Shown: positions 32,754 to 46,550 of the stretch, piece by piece
Layout of the letters: every line of letters begins with the position of its first letter
Numbering within the stretch: position 1 is the first letter of the stretch
NCBI GenBank assembly: GCA_963693285.1
Contig: OY848923.1
Coordinates: 2,614,038 to 2,678,037 of the forward strand
Source: Xestospongia muta
Lineage: Eukaryota > Porifera > Demospongiae > Haplosclerida > Petrosiidae
Direction: 5' to 3'
Length of the DNA stretch: 64,000 nucleotides
Notes under the pieces: model-generated
Seen by the model: the letters and a program-made list of their open reading frames with translations, nothing else
Databases searched by the model: none
What the model was told of the DNA's origin: nothing
Made by a program: the position numbers and the translations under genes

Positions 32754-32797
32754 AAGGGGTTAAAATTGTGGATGACTTTCTCCGGGTAATGGCTGCC
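32754..32797 (-). repeat. Right terminal inverted repeat, unit 2
   Basis: As unit 1 with GGCTGCC at the tip; TGTACCAC follows at 32798-32805. Confidence 0.8.
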
Positions 32798-32824
32798 TGT
32801 ACCACGCCTAGGTCAGTTTGAATA

Positions 32825-33463
32825 ATGGAGGTTTCACCTGGGCTTACTTCTGCTAGCAGTCTCTTCGACTTAAGGCGACAGAGTGAACTTCCATTTCCGG
32901 ATGCCTTAAAAGACTTTCTTCAGCACTACAACAGGAGGCCATCGTGGTTAGAAAAGGAGAGGTCTACTTGCTTTGTCACTTGCTCTTGATCATTGAAGGC
33001 TAAAGCTTATAAAAATTTACTGGGAGTGTCTTTTTCATATTGGATTATTTTCAGTGCTTTTCTAGCTGTAGTAAGTTTACAGAGCAGTCTCAATGAACAA
33101 GATGGACTTGGTCTTGCCTCACTCTGTATTCTCTACTCATGCTTTGTTTTTTCTGGTTTATTTACTTCGTCTGTTGTTCGTCTCTTTGGGACAAAATACA
33201 ATTTGGTAATGTGCTATATTGTCATGTTAATCTATACATTATCAAATTTTTATCCTCACTGGTATACTCTTATCCCTGGCTCTATTTGTCTTGGACTAGC
33301 ATTTGGTCCTTTATGGGCCTCTCTTAATGTCCACATCACTACTGTAGCAATCCGATTTGCTCCTAATCTTAATGAGACTAGTTCAAAGTTTGCCTTAGTA
33401 AGTTCTGCTATTACTATGTGTTACTTACTCTATATTGGTATAGACTGTTCATATCTTTATTAG
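32825..33463 (+). pseudogene. UNC93 exon 1 fragment fused to element, unit 2
   Basis: Same lesion in the Cys cluster and same GACT fusion (33376-33379) as unit 1. LPFPDALKD replaces LPFRDALKD. Confidence 0.9.
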
Positions 33464-33528
33464 AACTACTGCAATAATTGGACATGGACTACTGGTAGGT
33501 AAGTATTATCTATTCGTACATCTATCTA

Positions 33529-33807
33529 ATGTCCCACATAGCTATCTACAATATCTATCCATCTCTATCCATCAATTCGTCTATCAACTATAACTTTTAT
33601 CATCTGTCGGTATTCATCACCTTGGTTTTATTAATGAGTGCCCTTATAGTGGGTTTAGTAGTACTTGGTATGAGTACAAGATTAGAATATAGAATAAGCA
33701 TACTGAAATTATGGAAGCCAAGGATAGACATTCCAATTCCTATGTCTTATTTTAATCAAATGGGATTATATGGAGTTGGAATATGTGTCCTCAGCTTCCG
33801 TAAATAA
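33529..33807 (+). CDS. Membrane-segment ORF, unit 3
   Basis: Copy of the ORF at 16179; open throughout. GVGICVLSFRK replaces GVGIYVLSFRK. Confidence 0.3.
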   Translation: MSHIAIYNIYPSLSINSSINYNFYHLSVFITLVLLMSALIVGLVVLGMSTRLEYRISILKLWKPRIDIPIPMSYFNQMGLYGVGICVLSFRK

Positions 33808-34944
33808 CATTCATAGAATATACAACCAAAATCAGGAACCCAACCCAACTAGAAACATCTCACTGACGCTTGATTCTAAGATACAGTGCTCGTGCTCTGT
33901 GTTTTATTAATAACAATAAAAGCCTAGAAATGGCACATATGCAAAGAATGGAATAAGGAATAAGAAATTAAAAGTTATCAAGGTCGTTAATTGGAATTTT
34001 TAAAATACGCAAAGATACGCAGAAGAAATAGGAAATAGGAATTGGAATGTCCATCCTCGGCGCTCATATGAAATAGAGTTTCCTTGAATCTTAATTCAAT
34101 GGTATCTTTTCTTCTTTTCTATAGGCTTGATGTATTGACTGGAACAAACAGTTCTTCAATTATACCTCTCCTCATCGTCAACAGTCTCCATTATGTTGCT
34201 AATAGTCAGCAAAGCCCACAACTGTTTGGTTAGCTCTTAGTATAACAAGAATCTTAGCTGGTCCTTGGCTGAATGGACCCTTAGTCCAGATAGAAAGTAA
34301 GTACATGTATATGTAAGAAGTGGTGTGGTCTAGTTCATGTAAAGGATATATATCTAAGAAAAATAAGGTTTAAAAGTCTCTATAATGAAGACATGCTTTT
34401 ATGATGTGACCCTCTCTGTAGTCTGTAGTGTACGCTTTGGGATATTAGCATGGACTGGATCATGACACTGAGGAGAGTTCAATATAGAGGATGTTCTTAG
34501 TTTAGAATATATTATTATGAGAATAAAATGTGATTACGCCATTAATAAGATATTGTTTTTAATAAATAAGAAGAGTTTACTGGTATTAAAACTAGACCAC
34601 CAAATAAACTTTGTAAGATTCTCTTTTTTCAGAATATCTGTGGAATCTTTATCAAACCAGTTCTACAGACCAAGACAAACCAGTTATCCTAGTTTAGCCT
34701 GAAATATTTGCACTTTTAAAATGAATCACATTTTCCACATAATCTATTTTTTGCATACTATTGCATTATCTAAAACAAACTTGGATTAGGATGAAGATAT
34801 TCCATGTTTTATTAAATTTATACTTAAAAATGTTCATCAAGCATCTGGATACAAAGCTAAGGCAATGAATTATAATTGTTCAATTGATTTTAGGTGTATC
34901 TTTTAATTGTATTTTGTTGATATCCTACTACCCACTGTCATGTT

Positions 34945-35530
34945 TGTTATTCTTTTAAAAAAGAATAATTTCGTTTGCTAATAGTTACGTAATAGACACA
35001 CAGACAAGTATCAAACAAGTTGGACTCAAACCTGTACTAATAAACTCATTCCGATACTGTATAGCAGAGCCCTTTACATCACTTGGTGAGCCATGGAACT
35101 CAGTTGTATGCTCAATTTTTAAAAGAAGTGTAATAAAATTTGTGTGTAGACGCTGAACCCTAAACTTCTTAAATAGTTTTAAAAAATTAAATGATAAATA
35201 AAGATTAATTGTTCTTTTTAACAAAAATAATTTGTTTGCTAATAGTTGTGTAGTAAACACAGACACTGAAACAAGTTGGACTCAAACCCATACTAATAGA
35301 CTCATTCCAATACTGCATATCAGAGCCTTTACATCGCTTGGTGAGCCATGGAACTCAGTTGTATGCTCAATTTTGTAATGATAATGATGGCACAAATTTA
35401 ATGCTATAAATTTTTTATCTTATCTACAATTATAAAAAGGGTAATAAAATTTGTGTGTAGACACTGAACCCTAAACTTCTTAAATAGTTTTTAAAAAATT
35501 AAACAATAAATAAAGATTAATTTTGACTAT
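34945..35530 (-). mobile_element. SINE-like pair, unit 3
   Basis: First copy has CAGGTTTGAGTCC. Second copy lacks a short stretch after CTCAATTTTGTA (ATTTAAGATTAC missing). Confidence 0.55.
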
Positions 35531-36467
35531 TAAAAGAAATAAATATTTCTGAAATAGAAATTAAACACCATTGATTGGGCGGGAAAAATATCATCAGCAC
35601 GTGTACACAACTAGTAAAAGAACGCGTGACCATGATTATGGCGGGAAAATCTCAATTATTAGCACACGACTAACAAGCAAAAAGCTTTAATAGATTTTTA
35701 ATTAATTTTGGTAAAAAATGATTCTTGATTAAAATTAATGTAAAAAAGGAGATACAAACTAAATTAACAATAATAAAGAAGTGATTGATGTAGGTATAAT
35801 AAATAAATGATATATAATTATATAATAATACTATAGTTGTAAAAAGATAGAATTCAGTGATTATAGTATACAGCAGCAATGATAAGTAAACTGATTGTCA
35901 TATTAGAGTTTCAAAAGAAATTGAATTCTAAACTAATTCATTTTTAATAAAAAAATTAAAAGTATAAAAATAATTGTTAAATATTTTCAAAGTTAAAATT
36001 GACAAATTTAGTGGAAAATGTTATTTTAAGAAAATTAATACATATAACAAACTATAAAAAAGCAAGAAAAAAATGACAGCAAAAAATAAAAAATAAAAAA
36101 AAGTCTTTGTAGTTGAAGAGTTCCCAAGAACAGTCTCTGTAGTTGAAGAGTCCCTAAGAAGTCCAGTGAAGGTCTCCAATCCAACAATTATAGGAAAGAG
36201 ATGATGGTGAGTTCCCAAGAGTCCAGTCAGTCCACAAGTTGAGAACATAGAGGGAGAAAAGAGAAGAATAACAACTGGATAACTAAAGAATGGATGAGAA
36301 GTGAATGGATGGAGAGACAGCTCACCTTTTTCACCAGTGCCGCTCCTGCAGGGAAAGAAAGAGAGAGTAGTTATGTACTGATGGTGACAATGAGTAGATA
36401 GAGAGTGAAGAGAGACAGAGGAAGTGAAAAGGGACCACCAACACACACGCACCCTAGAAGATCAGAG

Positions 36468-36542
36468 CTTCCCCCCGCCACCTGGCGGCCTCGGATGTTA
36501 AAAAAAATTTTTTTTTTGAGGCCGCCAGGCGGCAGGGGGAAG
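36468..36542. repeat. GC-rich hairpin, unit 3
   Basis: Same structure; the loop splits as A8T10, keeping the total length. Confidence 0.75.
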
Positions 36543-36674
36543 ATAATTAATAGGGTTTGTATGGGCTGGATAGCCCAAAAAAAATAAAAAAAATAAAAAA
36601 AAGAAAAGGAAAGAAGGCTTGAAAGAAGAAGATAGAAGAGAGCAGGCAGGAGAGCGACTCATCTTTTTCATCCA

Positions 36675-39365
36675 GAGAACTGAGAACAGTTAAAACACCA
36701 GATAAAATCAGAGAACAAACAGTTTAAAACACCAGAAAACAGTCAAAAATATCAGAGAATTGAAGATCAGACAACTCGTGGTAACTTCCAATTGAGAACT
36801 GAGAACAGTTAAAACACCAGATAAAATCAGAGAACAAACAGTTTAAAACACCAGAAAACAGTAAAAATATCAGAGAATTGAAGATCAGACAACTCGTGGT
36901 AACTTCCAATTGAGAACTGAGAACAGTTAAAACACCAGATAAAATCAGAGAACAAACAGTTGAAAACACCAGAAAACAGTCAAAAATATCAGAGAACATC
37001 AGACAACTCGTGGTAACTTCCAATTGAGAACTGAGAACAGTTAAAACACCAGATAAAATCAGAGAACAAACAGTTTAAAACACCAGAAAACAGTCAAAAA
37101 TATCAGAGAATTGAAGATCAGACAACTCGTGGTAACTTCCAATTGAGAACTGAGAACAGTTAAAACACCAGATAAAATCAGAGAACAAACAGTTTAAAAC
37201 ACCAGAAAACAGTCAAAAATATGAGAGAATTGAACATCAGACAACTCGTGGTAACTTCCAATTGAGAACTGAGAACAGTTAAAACACCAGATAAAATCAG
37301 AGAACAAACAGTTTAAAACACCAGAAAACAGTCAAAAATATCAGAGAATTGAAGATCAGACAACTCGTGGTAACTTCCAATTGAGAACTGAGAACAGTTA
37401 AAACACCAGATAAAATCAGAGAACAAACAGTTTAAAACACCAGAAAACAGTAAAAATATCAGAGAATTGAAGATCAGACAACTCGTGGTAACTTCCAATT
37501 GAGAACTGAGAACAGTTAAAACACCAGATAAAATCAGAGAACAAACAGTTGAAAACACCAGAAAACAGTCAAAAATATCAGAGAACATCAGACAACTCGT
37601 GGTAACTTCCAATTGAGAACTGAGAACAGTTAAAACACCAGATAAAATCAGAGAACAAACAGTTTAAAACGCCAGAAAACAGTCAAAAATATCAGAGAAT
37701 TGAACATCAGACAACTCGTGGTAACTTCCAATTGAGAACTGAGAACAGTTAAAACACCAGATAAAATCAGAGAACAAACAGTTTAAAACACCAGAAAACA
37801 GTAAAAATATCAGAGAATTGAAGATCAGACAACTCGTGGTAACTTCCAATTGAGAACTGAGAACAGTTAAAACACCAGATAAAATCAGAGAACAAACAGT
37901 TTAAAACACCAGAAAACAGTCAAAAATATCAGAGAATTGAACATCAGACAACTCGTGGTAACTTCCAATTGAGAACTGAGAACAGTTAAAACACCAGATA
38001 AAATCAGAGAACAAACAGTTTAAAACACCAGAAAACAGTCAAAAATATCAGAGAATTGAAGATCAGACAACTCGTGGTAACTTCCAATTGAGAACTGAGA
38101 ACAGTTAAAACACCAGATAAAATCAGAGAACAAACAGTTTAAAACACCAGAAAACAGTCAAAAATATCAGAGAATTGAACATCAGACAACTCGTGGTAAC
38201 TTCCAATTGAGAACTGAGAACAGTTAAAACACCAGATAAAATCAGAGAACAAACAGTTGAAAACACCAGAAAACAGTCAAAAATATCAGAGAACATCAGA
38301 CAACTCGTGGTAACTTCCAATTGAGAACTGAGAACAGTTAAAACACCAGATAAAATCAGAGAACAAACAGTTTAAAACACCAGAAAACAGTCAAAAATAT
38401 CAGAGAATTGAACATCAGACAACTCGTGGTAACTTCCAATTGAGAACTGAGAACAGTTAAAACACCAGATAAAATCAGAGAACAAACAGTTTAAAACGCC
38501 AGAAAACAGTCAAAAATATCAGAGAATTGAACATCAGACAACTCGTGGTAACTTCCAATTGAGAACTGAGAACAGTTAAAACACCAGATAAAATCAGAGA
38601 ACAAACAGTTTAAAACACCAGAAAACAGTCAAAAATATCAGAGAATTGAAGATCAGACAACTCGTGGTAACTTCCAATTGAGAACTGAGAACAGTTAAAA
38701 CACCAGATAAAATCAGAGAACAAACAGTTTAAAACACCAGAAAACAGTCAAACATATCAGAGAATTGAACATCAGACAACTCGTGGTAACTTCCAATTGA
38801 GAACTGAGAACAGTTAAAACACCAGATAAAATCAGAGAACAAACAGTTTAAAACACCAGAAAACAGTAAAAATATCAGAGAATTGAAGATCAGACAACTC
38901 GTGGTAACTTCCAATTGAGAACTGAGAACAGTTAAAACACCAGATAAAATCAGAGAACAAACAGTTGAAAACACCAGAAAACAGTCAAAAATATCAGAGA
39001 ACTCGTGGTAACTTCCAATTGAGAACTGAGAACAGTTAAAACACCAGATAAAATCAGAGAACAAACAGTTTTAAACACCAGAAAACAGTCAAAAATATCA
39101 GAGAACATCAGACAACTCGTAGTAACTTCCAATTGAGAACTGAGAACAGTTAAAACACCAGATAAAATCAGAGAACAAACAGTTTAAAACACCAGAAAAC
39201 AGTCAAAAATATCAGAGAACATCAGACAACTCGTGGTAACTTCCAATTGAGAACTGAGAACAGTTAAAACACCAGATAAAATCAGAGAACAAACAGTTGA
39301 AAACACCAGAAAACAGTCAAAAATATCAGAGAACATCAGACAACTCGTGGTAACTTCCAATTGAG
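36675..39365. repeat. Minisatellite, about 23 monomers (unit 3)
   Basis: Largest array. A block of monomers is repeated internally: the 36675-37020 and 37260-37610 stretches share the same order of variants (GAAGATC, a lost C in ACAGTAAAAAT, then GTTGAAAAC), showing a duplication of several monomers at once. A truncated monomer lies near 38990. Confidence 0.92.
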
Positions 39366-40778
39366 TCCTGTAGAAACTAAGAGAGAAGTCAATTAGCGAA
39401 CTGAACAAAAACAAAAAGATAAAAATGAAAAAAAACAGAAAATAAATAAAATAATAATTAAATAAAAAAGAACAGAAAAGAAAATGATGATCCAGCGAAG
39501 AGAAAGGATCCAACGAAGTGACGAACAAAGAGACGAGTCGCTAAGAGGGTCGAAGTGGAGAACGAGAGACGAGTCGTGAACAGGGGTGAAGTGGAGAACG
39601 AAGAGATGAGTCCTAGCGACGAAGACCCACGGGAGTCTGTGAACTAAAAAGGCTTGCAAATGGAGTCTTTTTTATTTTTTCAAGACATCTCTTGTCATGC
39701 TTCATTACGACAAACACAAGGCACAAACTCGTGACAATTTGGCGGGAAATAACAACAGGCTCCAACGACGCGTGACCAATATTAATTGATTTTTAATTGA
39801 TCTGATCAACAATTAATTAAAAGTCTTCTAAATACATAAAAACATTATAGTACACTATCTATTCTAGCTCCAAAATTGTTAACAACAGGTATGACAGCTT
39901 CATCTTTGTAATATAATGACACAAATAATGTTGACTGAAACAAACGATTATAGTTAAACCAGAAATACCAGTCACCAGCTGACGATACTATGTAGTCTTT
40001 TTAACCAATTGTATTGACCAGCTTTGTTGGTTAGCTTGTAATTCTATGACCCAGTCCACTGAACAACTAGAAAAAAAAACAAAGAATGTTAATTGACATC
40101 TTTCTCTCAATGACATCCAAGTTACATGAAATATCTGTATACATGAATGTTACTGTTATAGAGACTCTAGGTCCAGTTTTGCCGCCATACCAGGTATGTC
40201 TTGATCCAATACCTCCTTTGTAACTGGCTTCTCAGTGCTATGTCCAAATGGACACAAAAAGAATGGCATTAGCTAAATATCATTTATTTATCATTTTTAT
40301 CTTTACAATCATGTGTCTCCTCCACATTTACCTCCTTTTAATTTTTAGCAATATATTAAGGAAGCGAGTTCATACAGGCTGAAACAGGTTATGGATTGGT
40401 TACTGTATTGGGTCTCCAGACATACCTTCTCTTTGTGCTTTAGCTATTATCGGGTCAATAATTCCTCTGTGTATTTTATTGTATACATCTTCACACAATC
40501 AAGTTATTTCCTAATATGAAAATAAGACTCTGTTAATATCAATGGAAGTTATGTGTGATTTTATTACATAATGTATTATTAATAAATTATTATTAATGAA
40601 TGATTACATGACATTTGGTCTCTATTCCATCATTGCTATGTATAATAGCTTGAAGCGTGTCATTTTCTAAATCCAATAACCGGTACATTTAGTATTTGAA
40701 TATATGGATTAAGACTTAGATAGAAGTCTATATCTATAGTCTTACCCTAATACTAGCTTTCTTTGAGATGTCCCAGTC

Positions 40779-40780
<2 letters not shown>

Positions 40781-40816
<36 letters not shown>
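40781..40816. repeat. (GA)n microsatellite, unit 3
   Basis: About 36 bp, uninterrupted. Confidence 0.95.
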
Positions 40817-40820
<4 letters not shown>

Positions 40821-41150
40821 TCAGTTAATCATCATTACTTTTGTTCGAGGAGACATCTTTTTAAATTCTTCAACTTTCTTAATAATTTCAACCTTCAACA
40901 ACAGCAAAACAAATTAAACACTAGTTGTTCATAACTATTAAACTATTACTCACAGTTCTTGAAATAATATCTTGTATAAAACTTTTTCAAACTAGCAGTA
41001 CTAGACATTTGACAACATGTTAAATGATTCATCAAGTCTACAATAGTAAGTGGTAGAGGTACGTCTTCACTGGTAGTTGGTGCATTAGCTGGTTGACTGG
41101 ATTGAGACACTATAAATAAATGAAACAGATAATGAAGACATATATATAGC

Positions 41151-41581
41151 CATAGGCGTATCTATGGTCATCAGACTACCAGGGCATAATTAAATATTCA
41201 TGGTTATTAAAAATATTAATAATAATTATCAATAGTTATTAACTGTTAATTATGTATAGAGTCGTTCTACCTACAATCATAATTAATTACAAAGAAAAGG
41301 TGGAGTTTAGTTTTGTTTACAGAAGTACTATCCTGGAATTTTGTGCTCCTGTTCAAACTGAAATACCAAATCTTCCAAACAGTTCCATATTGTGGAAGAA
41401 AGATCTCTCTCTATGTACAAGAGAGCTAGACTGTTGAGTCTTTGTTGTGTCATGGTCGAGCGTAAGTACTTTTTAAGCCGACGAATACTAGAAAAACTAC
41501 GCTACACAGAAGCCATTTTCTTTTCTTGGATCAGTTTACCAGGGCAATGCCCTGGTATGCCCGGGGCTAGATACGCCTATG
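41151..41581 (-). mobile_element. hAT-derived element, unit 3
   Basis: Same 431-bp element with the same target duplication; transposase tail at 41501-41328 on the minus strand, open with minor changes (AAGCCGACG for AAGCCAACG). Confidence 0.87.
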
Positions 41582-42084
41582 TATATAGCAGACATTAGGA
41601 GTATAAAACAAGTTTAGTTCTTGTGTGTGATAGTATTAAATATGTCTTTAATATTATCAATAACTGGTAATCTTAGGTCTACAGTTGAGGAATTAGCAGA
41701 AGCTGTGATGTAGCAATATGGAAAACTAAGAAATTTCAATGATTAGTAACACTTGTTGCCATAGTAACACTGTGATGCACCAAGATTGTTGTATGCATCA
41801 GTGGTAACAAATTGTATATGTATTCATATCATATATATATATATGAAAGTGGCATATGATAATAAAATTTAAAAAATAACATGTAAACCACCTGATATAC
41901 TATGTCCCTGTTGTCAGGACAGATAATTAAAGTCTGATGCAAAAGGTTCCATTTTATATCATGAAGATGATCAAACAACAACAAAGACTGTGTTGTGTAC
42001 CTTTTTCTTTACTCTGTGATTACTATAGTTGAAGCAACAATGGATTGTGAGTCATAGTCTGAGTACCCATAGGAGGAAGACAAG

Positions 42085-42763
42085 ATGACAAACATGATAC
42101 AACAACAGATCCTTCAACAGCAGATTTCAACTGAAGCAATCTTAGAAGAGATAAAACTAGATGAGATAATTGACAATCCTATCATTAAATGCCTTTAACA
42201 ATACTGGCTCTTCTAATTTCTCCTTTTAGTAAGAAGAAACAAAGAAGAAAACAACAACTATATCAAAATCAACTTGATCGCAAATCAATATTTATATTTA
42301 ATATATTAAATATTTTATTAATATTTTAAAGGTAACATTTACAAAAAAATGCAAAAGTTTTGGAGAGTCTTTTAAAGATGATAATGATAGTTCTGAAACT
42401 GTTGAACGATACAGTGTGATTACTATCTATTATGAATGTACCTTACATGTACTATTCCAAAACTAAACGCAATATCTGATAAGTACATTTGTCAATTCTG
42501 TAATACTGAGCATGACACTAAATTGTCTGGTTGTGTCAAAATATTTGTTTTATTGTGTTCATTTCATATTACTAATGTAAAATATCATTATGTCGTTTTT
42601 ATGTTACAAAAAATAAAAAAATCCTTACCTAAACATTCTTCTTCACTATCTTTTGTTCCTTCTATCTAACTTTACAACAGCTCCTTTAACTCCTCCAGAC
42701 TTAGCAGTGATAGCAACTTCTGCTGACGCTAGAGACAATAAAAACTTGAAAAGAAAGAGTTAA
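42085..42763 (+). pseudogene. Plus-strand gene remnant, unit 3
   Basis: Broken in the first piece: AAATGCCTTTAAC (AAATGCTTTTTAAC in units 1-2) places a stop at about residue 35. Confidence 0.33.
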
Positions 42764-42827
42764 AATTTTGGATAACTTTATATATCGCACCGCTCACGTG
42801 ATTGTACGGATGAGTGATGTGAGCAAT

Positions 42828-42871
42828 AAGGGGTTAAAATTGTGGATGACTTTCTCCGGGTAATGGCTGCC
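42828..42871 (-). repeat. Right terminal inverted repeat, unit 3
   Basis: As unit 2; TGTACCAC follows at 42872-42879. Confidence 0.8.
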
Positions 42872-42898
42872 TGTACCACGCCTAGGTCAATTTGAATA

Positions 42899-43537
42899 AT
42901 GGAGGTTTCACCTGGGCTTACTTCTGCTAGCAGTCTCTTCGACTTAAGGCGACAGAGTGAACTTCCATTTCCGGATGCCTTAAAAGACTTTCTTCAGCAC
43001 TACAACAGGAAGCCATCGTGGTTAGAAAAGGAGAGGTCTACTTGCTTTGTCACTTGCTCTTGATCATTGAAGGCTAAAGCTTATAAAAATTTACTGGGAG
43101 TGTCTTTTTCATATTGGATTATTTTCAGTGCTTTTCTAGCTGTAGTAAGTTTACAGAGCAGTCTCAATGAACAAGACGGACTTGGTCTTGCCTCACTCTG
43201 TATTCTCTACACATGCTTTGTTTTTTCTGGCTTATTTACTTCGTCTGTTGTTTGTCTCTTTGGGACAAAATACAATTTGGTAATGTGCTATATTGTCATG
43301 TTAATCTATACATTATCAAATTTTTATCCTCACTGGTATACTCTTATCCCTGGCTCTATTTGTCTTGGACTAGCATTTGGTCCTTTATGGGCCTCTCTTA
43401 ATGTCCACATCACTACTGTAGCAATCCGATTTGCTCCTAATCTTAATAAGACTAGTTCAAAGTTTGCCTTAGTAAGTTCTGCTATTACTATGTGTTACTT
43501 ACTCTATATTGGTATAGACTGTTCATATCTTTATTAG
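42899..43537 (+). pseudogene. UNC93 exon 1 fragment fused to element, unit 3
   Basis: Same lesion and fusion (GACT at 43450-43453). NLNKT replaces NLNET just before the junction, shared with unit 4. Confidence 0.9.
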
Positions 43538-43602
43538 AACTACTGCAATAATTGGACATGGACTACTGGTAGGTAAGTATTATCTATTCGTACATCTATC
43601 TA

Positions 43603-43881
43603 ATGTCCCACATAGCTATCTACAATATCTATCCATCTCTATCCATCAATTCGTCTATCAACTATAACTTTTATCATCTGTCGGTATTCATCACCTTGGT
43701 TTTATTAATGAGTGCCCTTATAATGGGTTTAGTAGTACTTGGTATGAGTACAAGATTAGAATATAGAATAAGCATACTGAAATTATGGAAGCCAAGGATA
43801 GACATTCCAATTCCTATGTCTTATTTTAATCAAATGGGATTATATGGAGTTGGAATATATGTCCTCAGCTTCTGTAAATAA
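43603..43881 (+). CDS. Membrane-segment ORF, unit 4
   Basis: Copy of the ORF at 16179; open throughout. A Val to Met change lies inside the membrane segment (ALIMGLVV). Confidence 0.3.
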   Translation: MSHIAIYNIYPSLSINSSINYNFYHLSVFITLVLLMSALIMGLVVLGMSTRLEYRISILKLWKPRIDIPIPMSYFNQMGLYGVGIYVLSFCK

Positions 43882-45416
43882 CATTCATAGAATATACAAC
43901 CAAAATCAGGAACCCAACCCAACTAGAAACATCTCACTGACACTTGATTCTAAGATACAGTGCTCGTGCTCTGTGTTTTATTAATAACAATAAAAGCCTA
44001 GAAATGGCACATATGCAAAGAATGGAATAAAGAATAAGAAATTAAAAGTTATCAAGGTCGTTAATTGGAATTTTTAAAATACGCAAAGATACGCAGAAGA
44101 AATAGGAAATAGGAATTGGAATGTCCATCCTTGGCGCTCATATGAAATAGAGTTTCCTTGAATCTTAATTCAATGGTATCTTTTCTTCTTTTCTATAGGC
44201 TTGATGTATTGACTGGAACAAACAGTTCTTCAATTATACCTCTCCTCATCGTCAACAGTCTCCATTATGTTGCTAATAGTCAGCAAAGCCCACAACTGTT
44301 TGGTTAGCTCTTAGTATAACAAGAATCTTAGCTGGTCCTTGGCTGGATGGACCCTTAGTCCAGATAGAAAGTAAGTACATGTATATGTAAGAAGTGGTGT
44401 GGTCTAGTTCATGTAAAGGATATATATCTAAGAAAAATAAGGTTTAAAAGTGTCTATAATGAAGATATGCTTTTATGATGTGACCCTCTCTGTAGTCTGT
44501 AGTGTACGCTTTGGGATATTAGCATGGACTGGATCATGACACTGAGGAGAGTTCAATATAGAGGATGTTCTTAGTTTAGAATATATTATTATGAGAATAA
44601 AATGTGATTACGCCATTAATAAGATATTGTTTTTAATAAATAAGAAGAGTTTACTGGTATTAAAACTAGACCACCAAATAAACTTTGTAAGATTCTCTTT
44701 TTTCAGAATATCTGTGGAATCTTTATCAAACCAGTTCTACAGACCAAGACAAACCAGTTATCCTAGTTTAGCCTGAAATATTTGCACTTTTAAAATGAAT
44801 CACATTTTCCACATAATCTATTTTTTGCATACTATTGCATTATCTAAAACAAACTTGGATTAGGATGAAGATATTCCATGTTTTATTAAATTTATACTTA
44901 TTAAATTAAAAGTATAAAAATAATTGTTAAATATCTTCAAAGTTAAAATTGACAAATTTAGTGAAAAATGTTATTTTAAGAAAATTAATACATACAAAAA
45001 AATAACAAACTATAACAAAAAATGACAGCAAAAAATAAAAAATAAAAAAAAGTCTTTGTAGTTGAAGAGTTCCCAAGAACAGTCTCTGTAGTTGAAGAGT
45101 CCCCAAGAAGTCCAGTGAAGATCTCCAATCCAACAATTATAGGAAAGAGATGATGGTGAGTTCCCAAGAGTCCAGTCAGTCCACAAGTTGAGAACATAGA
45201 GGGAGAAAAGAGAAGAATAACAACTGGATAACTAAAGAATGGATGAGAAGTGAATGGATGGAGAGACAGCTCACCTTTTTCACCAGTGCCGCTCCTGCAG
45301 GGAAAGAAAGAGAGAGTAGTTATGAACTGATGGTGACAATGAGTAGATAGAGAGTGAAGAGAGACAGAGGAAGTGAAAAGGGACCACCAACACACACGCA
45401 CCCTAGAAGATCAGAG

Positions 45417-45491
45417 CTTCCCCCCGCCACCTGGCGGCCTCGGATGTTAAAAAAAAATTTTTTTTTGAGGCCGCCAGGCGGCAGGGGGAAG
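45417..45491. repeat. GC-rich hairpin, unit 4
   Basis: Same structure, arms unchanged. Confidence 0.75.
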
Positions 45492-45621
45492 ATGATGAAT
45501 AGGGTTTGTATGGGCTGGATAGCCCAAAAAAAATAAAAATAAAAAAAAAGAAAAGGAAAGAAGGCTTGAAAGAAGAAGATAGAAGAGAGCAGACAGGAGA
45601 GCGACTCATCTTTTTCATCCA

Positions 45622-46550
45622 GAGAACTGAGAACAGTTAAAACACCAGATAAAATCAGAGAACAAACAGTTTAAAACACCAGAAAACAGTCAAAAATATC
45701 AGAGAACATCAGACAACTCGTGGTAACTTCCAATTGAGAACTGAGAACAGTTAAAACACCAGATAAAATCAGAGAACAAACAGTTTAAAACGCCAGAAAA
45801 CAGTCAAAAATATCAGAGAATTGAAGATCAGACAACTCGTGGTAACTTCCAATTGAGAACTGAGAACAGTTAAAACACCAGATAAAATCAGAGAACAAAC
45901 AGTTTAAAACACCAGAAAACAGTCAAAAATATCAGAGAATTGAACATCAGACAACTCGTGGTAACTTCCAATTGAGAACTGAGAACAGTTAAAACACCAG
46001 ATAAAATCAGAGAACAAACAGTTTAAAACACCAGAAAACAGTCAAAAATATCAGAGAATTGAAGATCAGACAACTCGTGGTAACTTCCAATTGAGAACTG
46101 AGAACAGTTAAAACACCAGATAAAATCAGAGAACAAACAGTTTAAAACACCAGAAAACAGTAAAAATATCAGAGAACATCAGACAACTCGTGGTAACTTC
46201 CAATTGAGAACTGAGAACAGTTAAAACACCAGATAAAATCAGAGAACAAACAGTTTTAAACACCAGAAAACAGTCAAAAATATCAGAGAACATCAGACAA
46301 CTCGTAGTAACTTCCAATTGAGAACTGAGAACAGTTAAAACACCAGATAAAATCAGAGAACAAACAGTTTAAAACACCAGAAAACAGTCAAAAATATCAG
46401 AGAACATCAGACAACTCGTGGTAACTTCCAATTGAGAACTGAGAACAGTTAAAACACCAGATAAAATCAGAGAACAAACAGTTTAAAACACCAGAAAACA
46501 GTCAAAAATATCAGAGAACATCAGACAACTCGTGGTAACTTCCAATTGAG
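45622..46550. repeat. Minisatellite, 8 monomers (unit 4)
   Basis: Shortest array; ends with three short monomers, including the TCGTAGTAAC variant also seen near the right end in units 2 and 3. Confidence 0.93.

Larger units (their letters stand above)
23972..33376 (+). repeat. Array unit 2 (9405 bp)
   Basis: Complete set of blocks: membrane-segment ORF, SINE-like pair, CpG module, hairpin, 17 satellite monomers, minus-strand gene remnant, (GA)n, hAT derivative, plus-strand gene remnant, right terminal repeat and UNC93 fragment. Confidence 0.9.
39845..41992 (-). pseudogene. Minus-strand gene remnant, unit 3
   Basis: Same pieces as unit 2, including the intact stop of the terminal piece at 39845-39847 and the hAT insertion at 41151-41581. 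Confidence 0.33.
33377..43450 (+). repeat. Array unit 3 (10074 bp)
   Basis: Same block order as unit 2; longest unit because the satellite reaches about 23 monomers. A small deletion removes GGACTGGAGGG after TTCATGTA near 34340, shared with units 4 and 5. Confidence 0.9.

Noticed and set aside
36724..39528. Long minus-strand open frames across the minisatellite (repeating EVTTSCLMFSDIFDCFLVF)
   Set aside because: They arise because the short monomer is 114 bp, a multiple of three, and break wherever a 119-bp monomer occurs. No start context, splice signal or domain.
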